Below, piece by piece: positions 37,863 to 47,419 of a stretch of DNA of 64,000 bases. Source of the DNA: Flavobacteriaceae bacterium MAR_2009_75. Lineage in GTDB: Bacteria > Bacteroidota > Bacteroidia > Flavobacteriales > Flavobacteriaceae. Position 1 is the first letter of the stretch. Every line of letters begins with the position of its first letter. Where the stretch lies: contig PHTZ01000001.1 in the NCBI GenBank assembly GCA_002813285.1, positions 2,355,501-2,419,500 of the forward strand, given 5' to 3'. Under the pieces are notes generated by a model that was not told where the DNA came from, did not search any database, and worked only from the letters and a program-made list of their open reading frames with translations. The position numbers and the translations under genes are program-made.

Positions 37863-39443
37863 ATGGCAGGAGTAAAAGCCGCTGAAGTATCAGCAATTTT
37901 AAAGAAACAATTATCAGGATTTGAAGCTACCGCTACTTTAGATGAAGTGGGAACCGTATTACAGGTAGGTGATGGTATTGCCCGTGTATACGGACTATCC
38001 AATGCCCAGTATGGGGAATTGGTAGAGTTTGATGGTGGACTGGAAGGTATTGTTTTGAACTTGGAGGAAGATAATGTTGGTGTCGTTCTTTTGGGACCCT
38101 CTAAACAGGTTAGCGAAGGAGACGTCGTTAAGCGTACGCAAAGAATTGCCTCTATAAAAGTAGGTGAGGGTATTGTGGGCCGTGTTGTTGACACTTTAGG
38201 AACACCTATTGATGGAAAAGGCCCGATTGCCGGTGATACTTATGAAATGCCATTAGAGCGTAAAGCACCTGGTGTTATTTATAGAGAGCCAGTTACCGAA
38301 CCGATGCAGTCTGGTATCAAAGCCATCGATGCTATGATTCCTGTAGGTCGTGGTCAAAGAGAGTTAGTAATCGGTGACCGTCAAACAGGTAAGACTACTG
38401 TTTGTATCGATACCATCTTGAACCAAAAAGAATTTTACGATGCCGGTGAGCCGGTATACTGTATTTATGTTGCTATTGGGCAAAAGGCTTCAACGGTTGC
38501 GGCTATCGCCCAGACCTTAGAAGATAAGGGTGCAATGGCCTATACGACTATCGTAGCCGCTAATGCTTCTGATCCTGCGCCAATGCAGGTATATGCTCCT
38601 TTTGCAGGTGCGTCTATCGGTGAGTATTTTCGTGATACAGGCCGCCCTGCATTGATTATTTATGATGACCTTTCAAAACAAGCTGTTGCATACCGTGAGG
38701 TTTCTCTTCTTTTGAGAAGACCACCGGGGCGTGAAGCATATCCTGGTGACGTTTTCTTCTTGCATTCAAGATTGTTGGAGCGTGCAGCAAAAGTTATCAA
38801 TGATGACAAGATTGCTCAAAGTATGAACGATTTGCCAGATGTATTAAAGCCTATGGTAAAAGGTGGTGGTTCATTGACTGCTCTTCCTATTATCGAAACT
38901 CAGGCAGGTGACGTTTCGGCATATATTCCGACTAACGTAATTTCAATTACCGATGGTCAGATTTTCTTAGAGCAAGATCTTTTCAACCAAGGTGTTCGCC
39001 CAGCAATTAACGTAGGTATCTCCGTATCTCGAGTGGGGGGTAATGCTCAGATTAAATCTATGAAAAAAGTAGCAGGTACTTTGAAACTGGATCAAGCGCA
39101 GTTCCGCGAATTGGAAGCGTTTGCCAAGTTCGGTTCTGATTTAGATTCAGCTACTTTGAATGTCATTGAAAAAGGACGTCGTAACGTTGAAATCTTAAAG
39201 CAAGCTCAAAATGATCCATTTACAGTAGAGGATCAGGTGGCAATTATCTATGCAGGCTCTAAAAACTTGTTGAGAGATGTTCCAGTCGAGAAAGTGAAGG
39301 AATTCGAAAGAGATTACCTAGAGTTCTTGAATGCTAAGCATAGAGGTACCCTAGATACATTAAAGGCAGGTAAATTGACCGATGAGGTTATCGATACCCT
39401 GACTAGCGTAGCAAAAGAACTTTCAAGCAAGTACAGAGGTTAA
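37863..39443 (+). CDS. atpA: ATP synthase F1 subunit alpha
   Basis: A 526-residue non-catalytic nucleotide-binding subunit. Walker [10 protein letters not shown] near residues 170-178, the alpha/beta signature [14 protein letters not shown] near 380 and normal length for the family. Part of the atpB-E-F-H-A-G order; atpD and atpC (beta, epsilon) are absent from this window and in Bacteroidota are usually encoded elsewhere. Confidence 0.98.
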   Translation: MAGVKAAEVSAILKKQLSGFEATATLDEVGTVLQVGDGIARVYGLSNAQYGELVEFDGGLEGIVLNLEEDNVGVVLLGPSKQVSEGDVVKRTQRIASIKVGEGIVGRVVDTLGTPIDGKGPIAGDTYEMPLERKAPGVIYREPVTEPMQSGIKAIDAMIPVGRGQRELVIGDRQTGKTTVCIDTILNQKEFYDAGEPVYCIYVAIGQKASTVAAIAQTLEDKGAMAYTTIVAANASDPAPMQVYAPFAGASIGEYFRDTGRPALIIYDDLSKQAVAYREVSLLLRRPPGREAYPGDVFFLHSRLLERAAKVINDDKIAQSMNDLPDVLKPMVKGGGSLTALPIIETQAGDVSAYIPTNVISITDGQIFLEQDLFNQGVRPAINVGISVSRVGGNAQIKSMKKVAGTLKLDQAQFRELEAFAKFGSDLDSATLNVIEKGRRNVEILKQAQNDPFTVEDQVAIIYAGSKNLLRDVPVEKVKEFERDYLEFLNAKHRGTLDTLKAGKLTDEVIDTLTSVAKELSSKYRG

Positions 39444-39509
39444 GAGTACTAGGTATGGAGGTTAGATTATACTATTAACTAACCACTATTAACTAATTAC
39501 TAAGAGAGA

Positions 39510-40370
39510 ATGGCCAATTTAAAGGAAATAAGAAACAGGATTTCATCGGTATCTTCTACGATGCAGATTACGAGTGCCATGAAAATGGTTTCCGCTGCTA
39601 AGTTGAAGAAGGCTCAAGATGCTATTACGGCAATGCGACCTTATTCAGATAAGCTTACTGAGCTTTTACAAAGCTTAAGTACTAGCTTAGACGTTGACTC
39701 AGGAAGCAAGTTTGCCGATAACCGGGAGGTGAAAAAGGTCTTGGTTGTTGCAGTTACTTCGAATAGAGGTTTGGCCGGTGCTTTCAACTCGAATATTTTG
39801 AAACAGACGAGCTATCTTATCAATGAGACCTATGCCGGAAAGCAAGTGGATTTCGTTACAATCGGGAAGAAAGCCAATGATTTTCTGAATAAGAAGTCAA
39901 GCGTGATTTCAAACCATAGCGCGGTATACGATGATCTGAACTTCGATGCCGTATCGGCTATCGCTGAAGAGTTGATGGAACAATTCGTATCGGGCAATTA
40001 CGATCGTATCGATATCGTTTACAACAAGTTCAAAAATGCGGCCACCCAAATTGTGATGACCGAGCAGTTCTTACCGATTGTGCCTGCGGAAGGTGGGGAG
40101 TCGATAAGTACCGATTACAAGTTCGAGCCTTCTAAGGCTGAAATTGTGGAGCAGCTGATACCTAAATCGCTTAAAACACAATTGTACAAAGCCATTAGAG
40201 ATTCATTTGCCAGTGAGCACGGTGCTCGTATGACTGCTATGCACAAAGCTACTGACAACGCTACAGAGCTTAGAGACCAGTTGAAACTTACTTATAATAA
40301 GGCAAGGCAGGCAGCCATTACCAATGAAATTCTTGAGATTGTTGGTGGTGCCGAGGCTTTGAATAACTAA
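39510..40370 (+). CDS. atpG: ATP synthase F1 subunit gamma
   Basis: A 286-residue rotor shaft subunit with N-terminal coiled coil (NLKEIRNRISSVSSTMQITSAMKMVSAAKL), central Rossmann-like part with TSNRGLAGAFNSN, and C-terminal coiled coil ending ITNEILEIVGGAEAL. Last gene of the operon, followed by a strong terminator. Confidence 0.97.
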   Translation: MANLKEIRNRISSVSSTMQITSAMKMVSAAKLKKAQDAITAMRPYSDKLTELLQSLSTSLDVDSGSKFADNREVKKVLVVAVTSNRGLAGAFNSNILKQTSYLINETYAGKQVDFVTIGKKANDFLNKKSSVISNHSAVYDDLNFDAVSAIAEELMEQFVSGNYDRIDIVYNKFKNAATQIVMTEQFLPIVPAEGGESISTDYKFEPSKAEIVEQLIPKSLKTQLYKAIRDSFASEHGARMTAMHKATDNATELRDQLKLTYNKARQAAITNEILEIVGGAEALNN

Positions 40371-40394
40371 CAGTATCAGTTAGAGATAATAGAT

Positions 40395-40426
40395 AAAAAC
40401 CTCACAGTGATGTGAGGTTTTTTTTT
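40395..40426 (+). terminator. Rho-independent terminator of the atp operon
   Basis: Stem AAAAACCTCACA paired with TGTGAGGTTTTT, GTGA loop, and a run of T to 40426, 25 bases after the atpG stop. It may also serve the convergent lipoprotein gene. Confidence 0.92.
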
Positions 40427-40462
40427 GGACAAGAATGATGTTCTTATATAATTTCTAAAAAC

Positions 40463-41527
40463 TCAATGGAGTTCAACTTCCCCTCCTAAATAACAATTTG
40501 TAGAAGTCCAGCTGCCTGATAAACCGTTCGTGTCTCCTTCAAGAGACATAATTATGTTTACGCATGCCCGCAACCCTTCAGGGTTTTCAAATATGTACGG
40601 GTCTGAAACATCGAGGGTCATTTTATCATTTGATAAAATACCTGAAAATCTCCTTTCTTGAAGCGCTTCACCCCTTATTATGGTAAACCGACCACGAACA
40701 GTATTCCAGCAATGGGAAAAATTTATTTTCATATCCCAAGGACCACCAGAATCGGGATTGCCAAAACTTCCTACCATAACGGCATCGTACTCCCTTTCTC
40801 CTTTCAGAAACACTAAACCGTTTAATTTGTCACTAATTTCTGAACTGCCTTTAACCAAAGTATAATTTTGTTCTAGAAGCAGCACCAGCAGCTGTTCTTC
40901 TGTTGCCTCAGGAAATTTTGAACCCAATTCTATACCAAATGCATTATTATGCAAATTCATCGCTTTAAAATCCTTATTATCCGTCGCTGTTTCTCGAGCA
41001 GTACTCATTTTTTCTGCAAACTCTGTATTGGAATTCTTTACCATTAGCGCGTTCCAAATGGCGTGTTTTAGAGCATCGGCCTTCGCCCCGGAAAAGGAGA
41101 CATCTTCATCACACGGAAAATATGTAACGGCATTTGTATAGGAGGTTCCGACTGAAGGAATAATTTTAAAGGCAGCTGACGGGTTTTCGAGTACAACTCG
41201 CCATTCTGCTTTGGTCATTGACGATGTCAGGTTGAAAAAAGTTTCAGAATTTGTGCTAGACAATTGGGATGAAGAACCATTCGCCTTTATCTCATCGAAA
41301 ATTTCTCTCGATAGCTCATCTTCCGAATTCAATAAATCACTATTCGCATTAACGACCTTCTCGTATGCTAAATTAAACGCTGCATAGGTTGGAGGTGTTG
41401 ACGTATCGAACTCTTCTTCACTTATAAGTCCGACGGGACCATTTTTTTCTGTATTGCCTTGACTATCTTTCGAACATGAAGTCAGAACCACAAAGGGCAA
41501 AAGAAAGATTATTTTTAAGTTTTTCAT
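40463..41527 (-). CDS. Lipoprotein with DUF6973-like domain
   Basis: A 354-residue lipoprotein: signal peptide with lipobox LTSC (cysteine near residue 18), a central domain (about 115-230) with DALKHAIWNALMV, EKMSTARE and MNLHNNAFGIELG, the conserved His/Asn pattern of DUF6973, and a C-terminal beta-rich domain. ATG at 41527 chosen because it starts directly at the signal peptide; an earlier in-frame start adds 12 residues. Function unknown; the conserved histidines could bind metal. Confidence 0.72.
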   Translation of the reverse strand: MKNLKIIFLLPFVVLTSCSKDSQGNTEKNGPVGLISEEEFDTSTPPTYAAFNLAYEKVVNANSDLLNSEDELSREIFDEIKANGSSSQLSSTNSETFFNLTSSMTKAEWRVVLENPSAAFKIIPSVGTSYTNAVTYFPCDEDVSFSGAKADALKHAIWNALMVKNSNTEFAEKMSTARETATDNKDFKAMNLHNNAFGIELGSKFPEATEEQLLVLLLEQNYTLVKGSSEISDKLNGLVFLKGEREYDAVMVGSFGNPDSGGPWDMKINFSHCWNTVRGRFTIIRGEALQERRFSGILSNDKMTLDVSDPYIFENPEGLRACVNIIMSLEGDTNGLSGSWTSTNCYLGGEVELH

Positions 41528-41660
41528 TTCAAGCAATTTTAATAACATAATTATCAAGCTCAACGTTGGACTTCTAAACGGTTTTGGATATTGAAAAGAA
41601 GTTCCAAAATCTCAAATAGTAAGGTCTCTAGGTTATTGTAGCGCTAAAGAACGCATTGAA

Positions 41661-42638
41661 TTATTGTATAATTATTGTTTTCTCGGAAATGTCGGTAAAG
41701 CTTCCCCCACCTGCGGTATAATTTGTGGTTATTTGAACGGTCAGTTCGGTGCCCGATGGGTAATCTATTTCCCATTCTAGAATGTAGAGCTTTCGTAATT
41801 GCCCATTGATTATCTGATAGAGGTCTGCAATGTCACTGCCAGTTGGGGCATAATAAAATCGCCCCCCCGTTTCTTCTGCCAAGGTCTGAAGCGACTCTTG
41901 TCTAGCATTACCAAACCCAACTGTATAAACAGGTATGCTCAAGTTTTTTGATTTGGTGATTAGGCCCGACAAGGATATCGAAGAGGCATTATCGCCCCCA
42001 TCGGTAAAGCCGATGACCAACGGTAGCACGTTACTTAATTCATTGGCTTTTTCCAAACCAAGATCACAGGCACTGTAAAACGCCGTAGAAGCACCTATAA
42101 ATGGATCAATTTCAATTGCCGCGTTTAAAAGGGTAGTGTCGTTAGTAAATTTCTGTACCTCTTCTACCTGTGACCCAAATTTTATTACCGATAATTGATC
42201 GGATGGGGCCTTTAGAGCTATAAAGCTGCGAAGGGCGTTCTCCATATCAAGTACATCTCTGCTCGACATACTTCCCGAGTAGTCAAGGGTCGATGCAGCT
42301 GCGAGAGGGGCATTGTTACTCTGGTCAAATACCGAGAGGGCAATCTTGTTTTGACCGACCATTTCTACATTTGAATCTTCGATCATTTCAACATCATAGT
42401 TGCCAAGCGTAAATTCTTCAAGAGGGATGCCATCTTGGTCTGTTACCGATAACAATACTTTTAGAGTAGTACCTGATTGTGAAATTTCTACCCTTGGTAT
42501 CGTTGTTTCAATTTCAGCGGTAGTGAAATCATTTAAATTTTCGAAAGCTTTCTCTGCCGAAGGCCCATCATCTTTCGAACATCCGATTGAAAGTAGTGCT
42601 ATAAAAAGAGCGAGAGTGAACAGTAGTTTATTTTTCAT
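41661..42638 (-). CDS. von Willebrand factor A domain lipoprotein
   Basis: A 325-residue lipoprotein with signal peptide and lipobox SIGC (residue 20). After a beta-rich segment (about 45-100) comes a vWA domain (about 115-285) with the MIDAS start DYSGSMS (DxSxS), later GASTAFYSACDLGL and IGFTDGGDNAS, so metal-dependent ligand binding is likely intact. Partner unknown. It may follow on from the neighbouring lipoprotein gene functionally, but no operon is proven. Confidence 0.85.
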   Translation of the reverse strand: MKNKLLFTLALFIALLSIGCSKDDGPSAEKAFENLNDFTTAEIETTIPRVEISQSGTTLKVLLSVTDQDGIPLEEFTLGNYDVEMIEDSNVEMVGQNKIALSVFDQSNNAPLAAASTLDYSGSMSSRDVLDMENALRSFIALKAPSDQLSVIKFGSQVEEVQKFTNDTTLLNAAIEIDPFIGASTAFYSACDLGLEKANELSNVLPLVIGFTDGGDNASSISLSGLITKSKNLSIPVYTVGFGNARQESLQTLAEETGGRFYYAPTGSDIADLYQIINGQLRKLYILEWEIDYPSGTELTVQITTNYTAGGGSFTDISEKTIIIQ

Positions 42639-42784
42639 AATAGTGTGGTATGGTTATAATTAAACTTATCAAAAACGTATAAATACACCTATGACCATTT
42701 AGTAAGCGTAAGCATTCATTTATTTTACGTTTGTATTTCTAGGTTTTTAGATTTTTAATTCTTTCTATTATTGAGAACCTGATA

Positions 42785-43063
42785 TCAAAGCGTTAGAAAT
42801 TCATCTACAAATTCAGCCCATAACCTTTTGTTTTTCTTACTGAACTTTCCATCAAGATGTAGTTGATGATTGTCTCTTTCTTCAGCTTCACCTGACTGGT
42901 GTGAGTCTAAAACAATTCTAAATTCCACTAAATCCGATTGATTGATTTCATTTAACTGTTCTTCGGTTAAAGGGTATCTGGCACTAGCTTTTGAAGAAGA
43001 TTTAGAGACGTTAAAACCGGTATTGACCGAATAATATAGTCCTGTCTGTCGCTTGATACGTAT
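42785..43063 (-). pseudogene. 5'-truncated gene fragment, family unknown
   Basis: In the gap 42639-43085 the minus strand has a 92-codon open frame ending in TGA at 42785-42787, with clear coding character (RYPLTEEQLNEINQSDLVEF, LDSHQSGEAEERDNHQLHLD, KNKRLWAEFVDEFLTL). There is no ATG, GTG or TTG start at its beginning, and a stop at 43064-43066 closes it upstream, right at the lipoprotein gene on the other strand. It looks like the C-terminal end of a lost gene. No family recognised. Confidence 0.55.
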
Positions 43064-43085
43064 CTATTTTCGTAAAGAACCTATT

Positions 43086-43550
43086 ATGAAAATTAGAATT
43101 GTTGTTTTACTCGTGCTAATACTTTCATTAAGTGCCTGTTCCTCCACTAAAAAATTAGAATCCACAGCTCCGTTCAGTTTGGGTGAGGCTTATGCTCAAG
43201 AATGGACGGTAGAAGAAATTGAAAAAAGTGGCCATGAGGTGGTCATACCGATTGTGAGTTTAGAGAATGAAAAGGCCATTTTGAAAAACCTATACTATAG
43301 TGGAAAAATGGCCCCCGTAAACATTGAACTTACCGAATTGGGTAATGTTGCGGTTGCCGAGTTCGGTCATCGAGATACTGCCGAAGTCTCTCTGGGTGGT
43401 GACTCTGAGTTATTTCCTTTTGATTTGTCGGAAACTCAGGCCGTAATCAGCTATGTGAATAACGAAAAGGTGAGATATTATAAAATCAATGGTATTCGTC
43501 GAAACCTTGCAGTTAGTTACCCTACTCTCACGGCAAAAAATGAAAGATAG
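43086..43550 (+). CDS. Hypothetical lipoprotein
   Basis: A 154-residue protein with a signal peptide and lipobox LSAC (cysteine near residue 19) followed by SSTKK. The mature part (about 135 residues) is beta-rich with no motif I recognise. ATG at 43086 is chosen as it starts the signal peptide; an upstream TTG at 43053 would add 11 residues. It ends 79 bases before the flippase gene, which has its own promoter. Confidence 0.72.
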   Translation: MKIRIVVLLVLILSLSACSSTKKLESTAPFSLGEAYAQEWTVEEIEKSGHEVVIPIVSLENEKAILKNLYYSGKMAPVNIELTELGNVAVAEFGHRDTAEVSLGGDSELFPFDLSETQAVISYVNNEKVRYYKINGIRRNLAVSYPTLTAKNER

Positions 43551-43581
43551 TGCCATAGTATTCGGCATGTAGTAACAATAC

Positions 43582-43612
43582 TTTGCCACATCCCTATAAA
43601 TGGGTACTTTTG
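43582..43612 (+). promoter_or_regulatory. Promoter of the flippase-dut gene cluster
   Basis: TTTG at 43582-43585, 19-base spacer and TACTTTTG at 43605-43612, a full consensus match 17 bases before the TTG start at 43630. The spacing predicts a very short leader. Confidence 0.72.
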
Positions 43613-43629
43613 AGTATTAAACTTCGTAC

Positions 43630-45099
43630 TTGAATCCGCTCAAAAAACTCTTTCAGCAAACGGCAATTTACGGCTTGGCAACGGTGCTTCCGCGTATGAT
43701 GTCATTTCTTTTGCTGCCACTGTATACCGGTGTGCTCGAGACGGCAGGTTACGGAGAGATATCTGTCATTTTCGCTTGGTTTGCCATATTCAATGTGCTT
43801 TTGGCCTACGGGATGGAAACAGCTTTTTTCAGGTTTTATAATGGTGCTGAAGACAGGCAAAAAGTGGTTTCGACCTCATTGGTGTCTATATTGGCAAGCA
43901 CCCTGTTATTTACGATGTTAGCGCTACTGCTTCAAAACAGTTTAGCTGCCTCAACGGGTATCGACACCGAATTTATTCGGTATACTATATTTATCATTGC
44001 ACTTGACGCTTTGGTTATCATACCTTTTGCTTGGTTGCGGGCCAATGAGAAACCAATGCACTATGCTGTGGTAAAGATTTTGAATGTTGCTGTAAATTTG
44101 GGCCTCAACCTGTTTTTTCTTCTACTATTGCCAAAAATGGTACAAGAAGATTCCGAAACCTTTTTTAATTGGATGTATAGGCCCAATTTTGAAATATCCT
44201 ATATATTCATTTCTAATTTAGTTGCCAGCGCACTCACATTGTTGTTGATGTTAAAGCTATATATTAGAAAGAATTATACTTTTGATGTAGAATTATGGAA
44301 ACGAATGATGCGTTATGCGTGGCCTGTTTTGGTTGCGGGAATCGCATTTACCATCAATGAGGTATTCGACCGAATTTTACTCGAAAGTTTATTGCCCGCC
44401 GATATTGCCAATAGTGAAATAGGAAAATATTCGGCCTGCTATAAATTGGGGCTTTTTATGACCTTGTTCGCCACGGCCTTTAGAATGGGTATCGAACCTT
44501 TCTTTTTTAGCCATGCGGGTACTGAAAATCCGCAAAAGGCCTATGCACAAATAACCAATTATTTCGTGGTTTTGGGCAGTATTATTCTTCTCGCCGTAAT
44601 CGTCTTCGCCGATATCTTAAAAGAATTGTTCGTACGAGATGAATCGTATTGGGAAGCCATGGATATCGTGCCTCTAATCATTCTAGCCAGTTTCTTTCTC
44701 GGTATTTACCATAACCTTTCTGTATGGTACAAGGTTACCGATAAAACTCGGTATGGGGCATTTATCTCGGTAATCGGTGCATTTATAACAATTGGTATAA
44801 ATTATTTATTTATTCCCCGCATTGGGTATATGGCATCAGCTATAGCAACGGTTATGGCATACGGCAGTATGATGATACTTTCTTACTACTTGGGGAAATC
44901 ACGTTATCCGATTCCGTACAACTTTAGAAAAATAACCTTCTACCTCGGCGTTTCCATCTTGTTTTCTGCCTTATCTTTTTATGTTTTTGATAGGAACTTA
45001 ATAATCGGAATCACGCTACTTTTGTTGTTCTTGGGTTTGGTTTATAAACTTGAGAACGATAAATTGAAACAGATTTTCTTGAAAAAGAAACCTCAATAG
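43630..45099 (+). CDS. Polysaccharide/lipid-linked glycan flippase (MOP superfamily)
   Basis: A 489-residue membrane protein with about 14 helices. Starts MNPLKKLFQQTAIYGLATVLPRMMSF and contains GYGEISVIFAWFAIFNVLLAYGMETAFFRF, typical of the flavobacterial Wzx-like group that lies upstream of dut rather than in O-antigen clusters. TTG start at 43630, supported by the promoter just upstream. Transported substrate unknown. Confidence 0.85.
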   Translation: MNPLKKLFQQTAIYGLATVLPRMMSFLLLPLYTGVLETAGYGEISVIFAWFAIFNVLLAYGMETAFFRFYNGAEDRQKVVSTSLVSILASTLLFTMLALLLQNSLAASTGIDTEFIRYTIFIIALDALVIIPFAWLRANEKPMHYAVVKILNVAVNLGLNLFFLLLLPKMVQEDSETFFNWMYRPNFEISYIFISNLVASALTLLLMLKLYIRKNYTFDVELWKRMMRYAWPVLVAGIAFTINEVFDRILLESLLPADIANSEIGKYSACYKLGLFMTLFATAFRMGIEPFFFSHAGTENPQKAYAQITNYFVVLGSIILLAVIVFADILKELFVRDESYWEAMDIVPLIILASFFLGIYHNLSVWYKVTDKTRYGAFISVIGAFITIGINYLFIPRIGYMASAIATVMAYGSMMILSYYLGKSRYPIPYNFRKITFYLGVSILFSALSFYVFDRNLIIGITLLLLFLGLVYKLENDKLKQIFLKKKPQ

Positions 45100-45159
45100 T
45101 CCTTTTAGTTATTCAAACAAATTACACTAAAACGAGCCTACCAGGCCTAGAATTAATTT

Positions 45160-45594
45160 ATGGAAATTAAAATAATCAACAGATCATCACATGCACTGCC
45201 CAATTATGAAACGGGTGCTTCTGCGGGAATGGACCTTCGTGCCAATATTTCAGAACCGATCACGTTACAACCTTTAGAGCGTTCGATTGTTAAAACTGGT
45301 TTATTTATTGAACTTCCTATTGGTTTTGAGGCACAGGTAAGACCTAGAAGTGGTTTGGCGGCCAAAAAGGGAATTACGGTCTTAAACGCTCCTGGAACCG
45401 TAGATGCAGACTATCGAGGTGAAATTGGCGTTATTTTGGTTAACCTTTCTAATAAGGAGTTTACGATTGAAGATGGAGAAAGAGTGGCGCAATTGGTGAT
45501 TGCCAAACACGAAAGGGCAGAATGGGTAGAGGTCGAAGAACTTTCTGATACCTTGCGAGGTGCCGGTGGCTTTGGTAGTACGGGTGTCAAGTAA
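45160..45594 (+). CDS. dut: dUTP diphosphatase
   Basis: Hydrolyses dUTP to dUMP, keeping uracil out of DNA. The 144-residue trimeric-type dUTPase shows motifs AGMDLRA (near 23), [11 protein letters not shown] (near 66), [14 protein letters not shown] (near 81), ERVAQLVI (near 108) and the C-terminal phosphate-binding [10 protein letters not shown]. Complete and of normal length. Confidence 0.97.
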   Translation: MEIKIINRSSHALPNYETGASAGMDLRANISEPITLQPLERSIVKTGLFIELPIGFEAQVRPRSGLAAKKGITVLNAPGTVDADYRGEIGVILVNLSNKEFTIEDGERVAQLVIAKHERAEWVEVEELSDTLRGAGGFGSTGVK

Positions 45595-45620
45595 ACTTTC
45601 GCAGCTTTTCAACTCTGAAA

Positions 45621-46580
45621 ATGGGGTGTTTTCATATGATAAAAATAGTTTACATACTATGGGGATTAATTTTTGCGTTTTGTGCACCTCTTCAGGTTGG
45701 TGCTCAAGAAGAGGCACCTGAAATTGATGTCGAGAAAAGTGCAGAACTCTTTTTAGAGAATTATTCTGACGATTTTCAAGAGAAATTTTTCGAGGCATTA
45801 AAGCAAAAAGGAATTGAAAATTACGACAAGGCTATTAATCTTCTCTTGCAATGTAAAAATATAGACGGCGAAAATACGGTTGTAGACCATGAATTGGCCA
45901 AGCTCTATATGAAAGAGAAACAATACCCGATTGCCCAAGATTATGCTTTGGTCGCCTTGCAAAGCAAACCCGAAAATCTCTGGTATGCCGTTACCTTCGT
46001 AGAAACCTTGAGAAAACAAGGCAAGACTTTTGATAATGTAAAAGGTCAACTACCTGCTATTTCAAAGGCAAAAGAAAACTTAGCATTGGCCTATTTTAAA
46101 AAGAAAGATTACGATACGGCACTTAACATCTTGAAAGAGACTAAAAAATCGGATTTTACAACTGAACTTTCATCTAAAATCAATACCTCTATAGAGAAAT
46201 CGAAAGAATTGGTTACCAGTAGCTCATTTTCGGTATCGGCTAACAACAATAATTCTGATGTAGGATCTTATAATCAGTATAAGGTGAAGCTTCAAGATTT
46301 TCTTAGAACAGATAATATTGTAATGTTAGAGCAGGTTTCAGAAGAAGCATTGGAGAGTTACCCGTCACAGCCATATCTTTACTATGCATTGGGTTATGCG
46401 CTACAGAAAAAATCTAGATCTAAAGAGGCCATTGAAATGTTGGAGACCGGTCTCGATTATTTGGTAGGTGATGTCTCTTTAGCAAATAAATTCTATCAAG
46501 AGCTGGCTGACGCTTATAATTCCATTAACAATTCAGTCAAGGCAAATATGTATCTTCGTAAGATAAAACCTGGTTTTTGA
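45621..46580 (+). CDS. Periplasmic TPR-repeat protein
   Basis: A 319-residue protein with an N-terminal signal peptide (cleavage after GAQ near residue 29) and TPR-like repeats, e.g. KGIENYDKAINLLLQCKN, YMKEKQYPIAQDYALVALQSKP and LALAYFKKKDYDTALNILKE. It precedes a DUF4292 lipoprotein and an EnvC-like gene, a conserved flavobacterial set probably acting in the cell envelope. An ATG five codons downstream (45636) could also be used. Confidence 0.85.
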   Translation: MGCFHMIKIVYILWGLIFAFCAPLQVGAQEEAPEIDVEKSAELFLENYSDDFQEKFFEALKQKGIENYDKAINLLLQCKNIDGENTVVDHELAKLYMKEKQYPIAQDYALVALQSKPENLWYAVTFVETLRKQGKTFDNVKGQLPAISKAKENLALAYFKKKDYDTALNILKETKKSDFTTELSSKINTSIEKSKELVTSSSFSVSANNNNSDVGSYNQYKVKLQDFLRTDNIVMLEQVSEEALESYPSQPYLYYALGYALQKKSRSKEAIEMLETGLDYLVGDVSLANKFYQELADAYNSINNSVKANMYLRKIKPGF

Positions 46581-46621
46581 GTACATGTGCTCACAACAAG
46601 GTTTGTAATACATCTGCGTCT

Positions 46622-47419
46622 ATGATTACATCGATTCGATTAGCCTCTCGTTTTACTATACTCATCGTTTTTGCCCTATTGGCGTTTTCTTGTAAATCGA
46701 AAAAAGCCCTTGGCGAGGGTACTGCTAAATCTGGCCTAGCGGCCAAAAATATCATTAAAATACATTACCAAAATGCGCTTGATTTTAAGACTATCAGTGG
46801 TAAAATGCGCATTGATTACTCCGATGGTGAATCAACGCAAGGGGTTTCCGTAAATCTGCGTATGGAAAAGGATAAAGCCATTTGGTTTAGTGCCCCTTTC
46901 GGTATGGTAAAGGCTTATATTACCCCAGGTAGAGTGTCTTTTTATAACAAACTACAAAACGAATATTTTGATGGTGATTTTGCTTATCTAAGTAAATTCT
47001 TGGGCACTGAACTTGATTTTGACCAGATTCAAAATCTTTTACTTGGCGAGGCATTATTTAACCTGAACGATACAAAGTATGAGACGACGGTCGTTGGCGA
47101 AAATTATCAGCTAAAGCCCAAAAAGGCCATGGATCTTTTCAAAGTACTTTTTGAAATTGAGCCTAAGAATTTTAAGATGGCATCTCAGCAACTGTCGCAA
47201 CCCCTGAAAAAACGATTGCTACAAATTAATTACTTGGGCTATCAGCAAGTGAACAAGTGGATTTTACCTAAAAAAATTGCCGTGGCCGCAATTGAGAATG
47301 AAGAGCGAAATACCGTAGATATTGAATATCGCAATATTGAATTTGATCAAGAATTGAGGTTTCCGTATAGTATACCCAAAGGTTTTAAAGAGATTGTTTC
47401 AAAGGATGATGCAAGGTAA
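46622..47419 (+). CDS. DUF4292 lipoprotein
   Basis: A 265-residue lipoprotein: signal peptide, lipobox FSC (cysteine near residue 24), then a LolA/LolB-like beta domain pattern (KTISGKMRIDYSDGE, VNLRMEKDKAIWFSAPFGMVKAYITPGRVSFYNKLQ). DUF4292 proteins may bind lipids or lipoproteins at the outer membrane. ATG at 46622 starts the signal peptide directly. The 3' end overlaps the next gene by 14 bases. Confidence 0.87.
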   Translation: MITSIRLASRFTILIVFALLAFSCKSKKALGEGTAKSGLAAKNIIKIHYQNALDFKTISGKMRIDYSDGESTQGVSVNLRMEKDKAIWFSAPFGMVKAYITPGRVSFYNKLQNEYFDGDFAYLSKFLGTELDFDQIQNLLLGEALFNLNDTKYETTVVGENYQLKPKKAMDLFKVLFEIEPKNFKMASQQLSQPLKKRLLQINYLGYQQVNKWILPKKIAVAAIENEERNTVDIEYRNIEFDQELRFPYSIPKGFKEIVSKDDAR

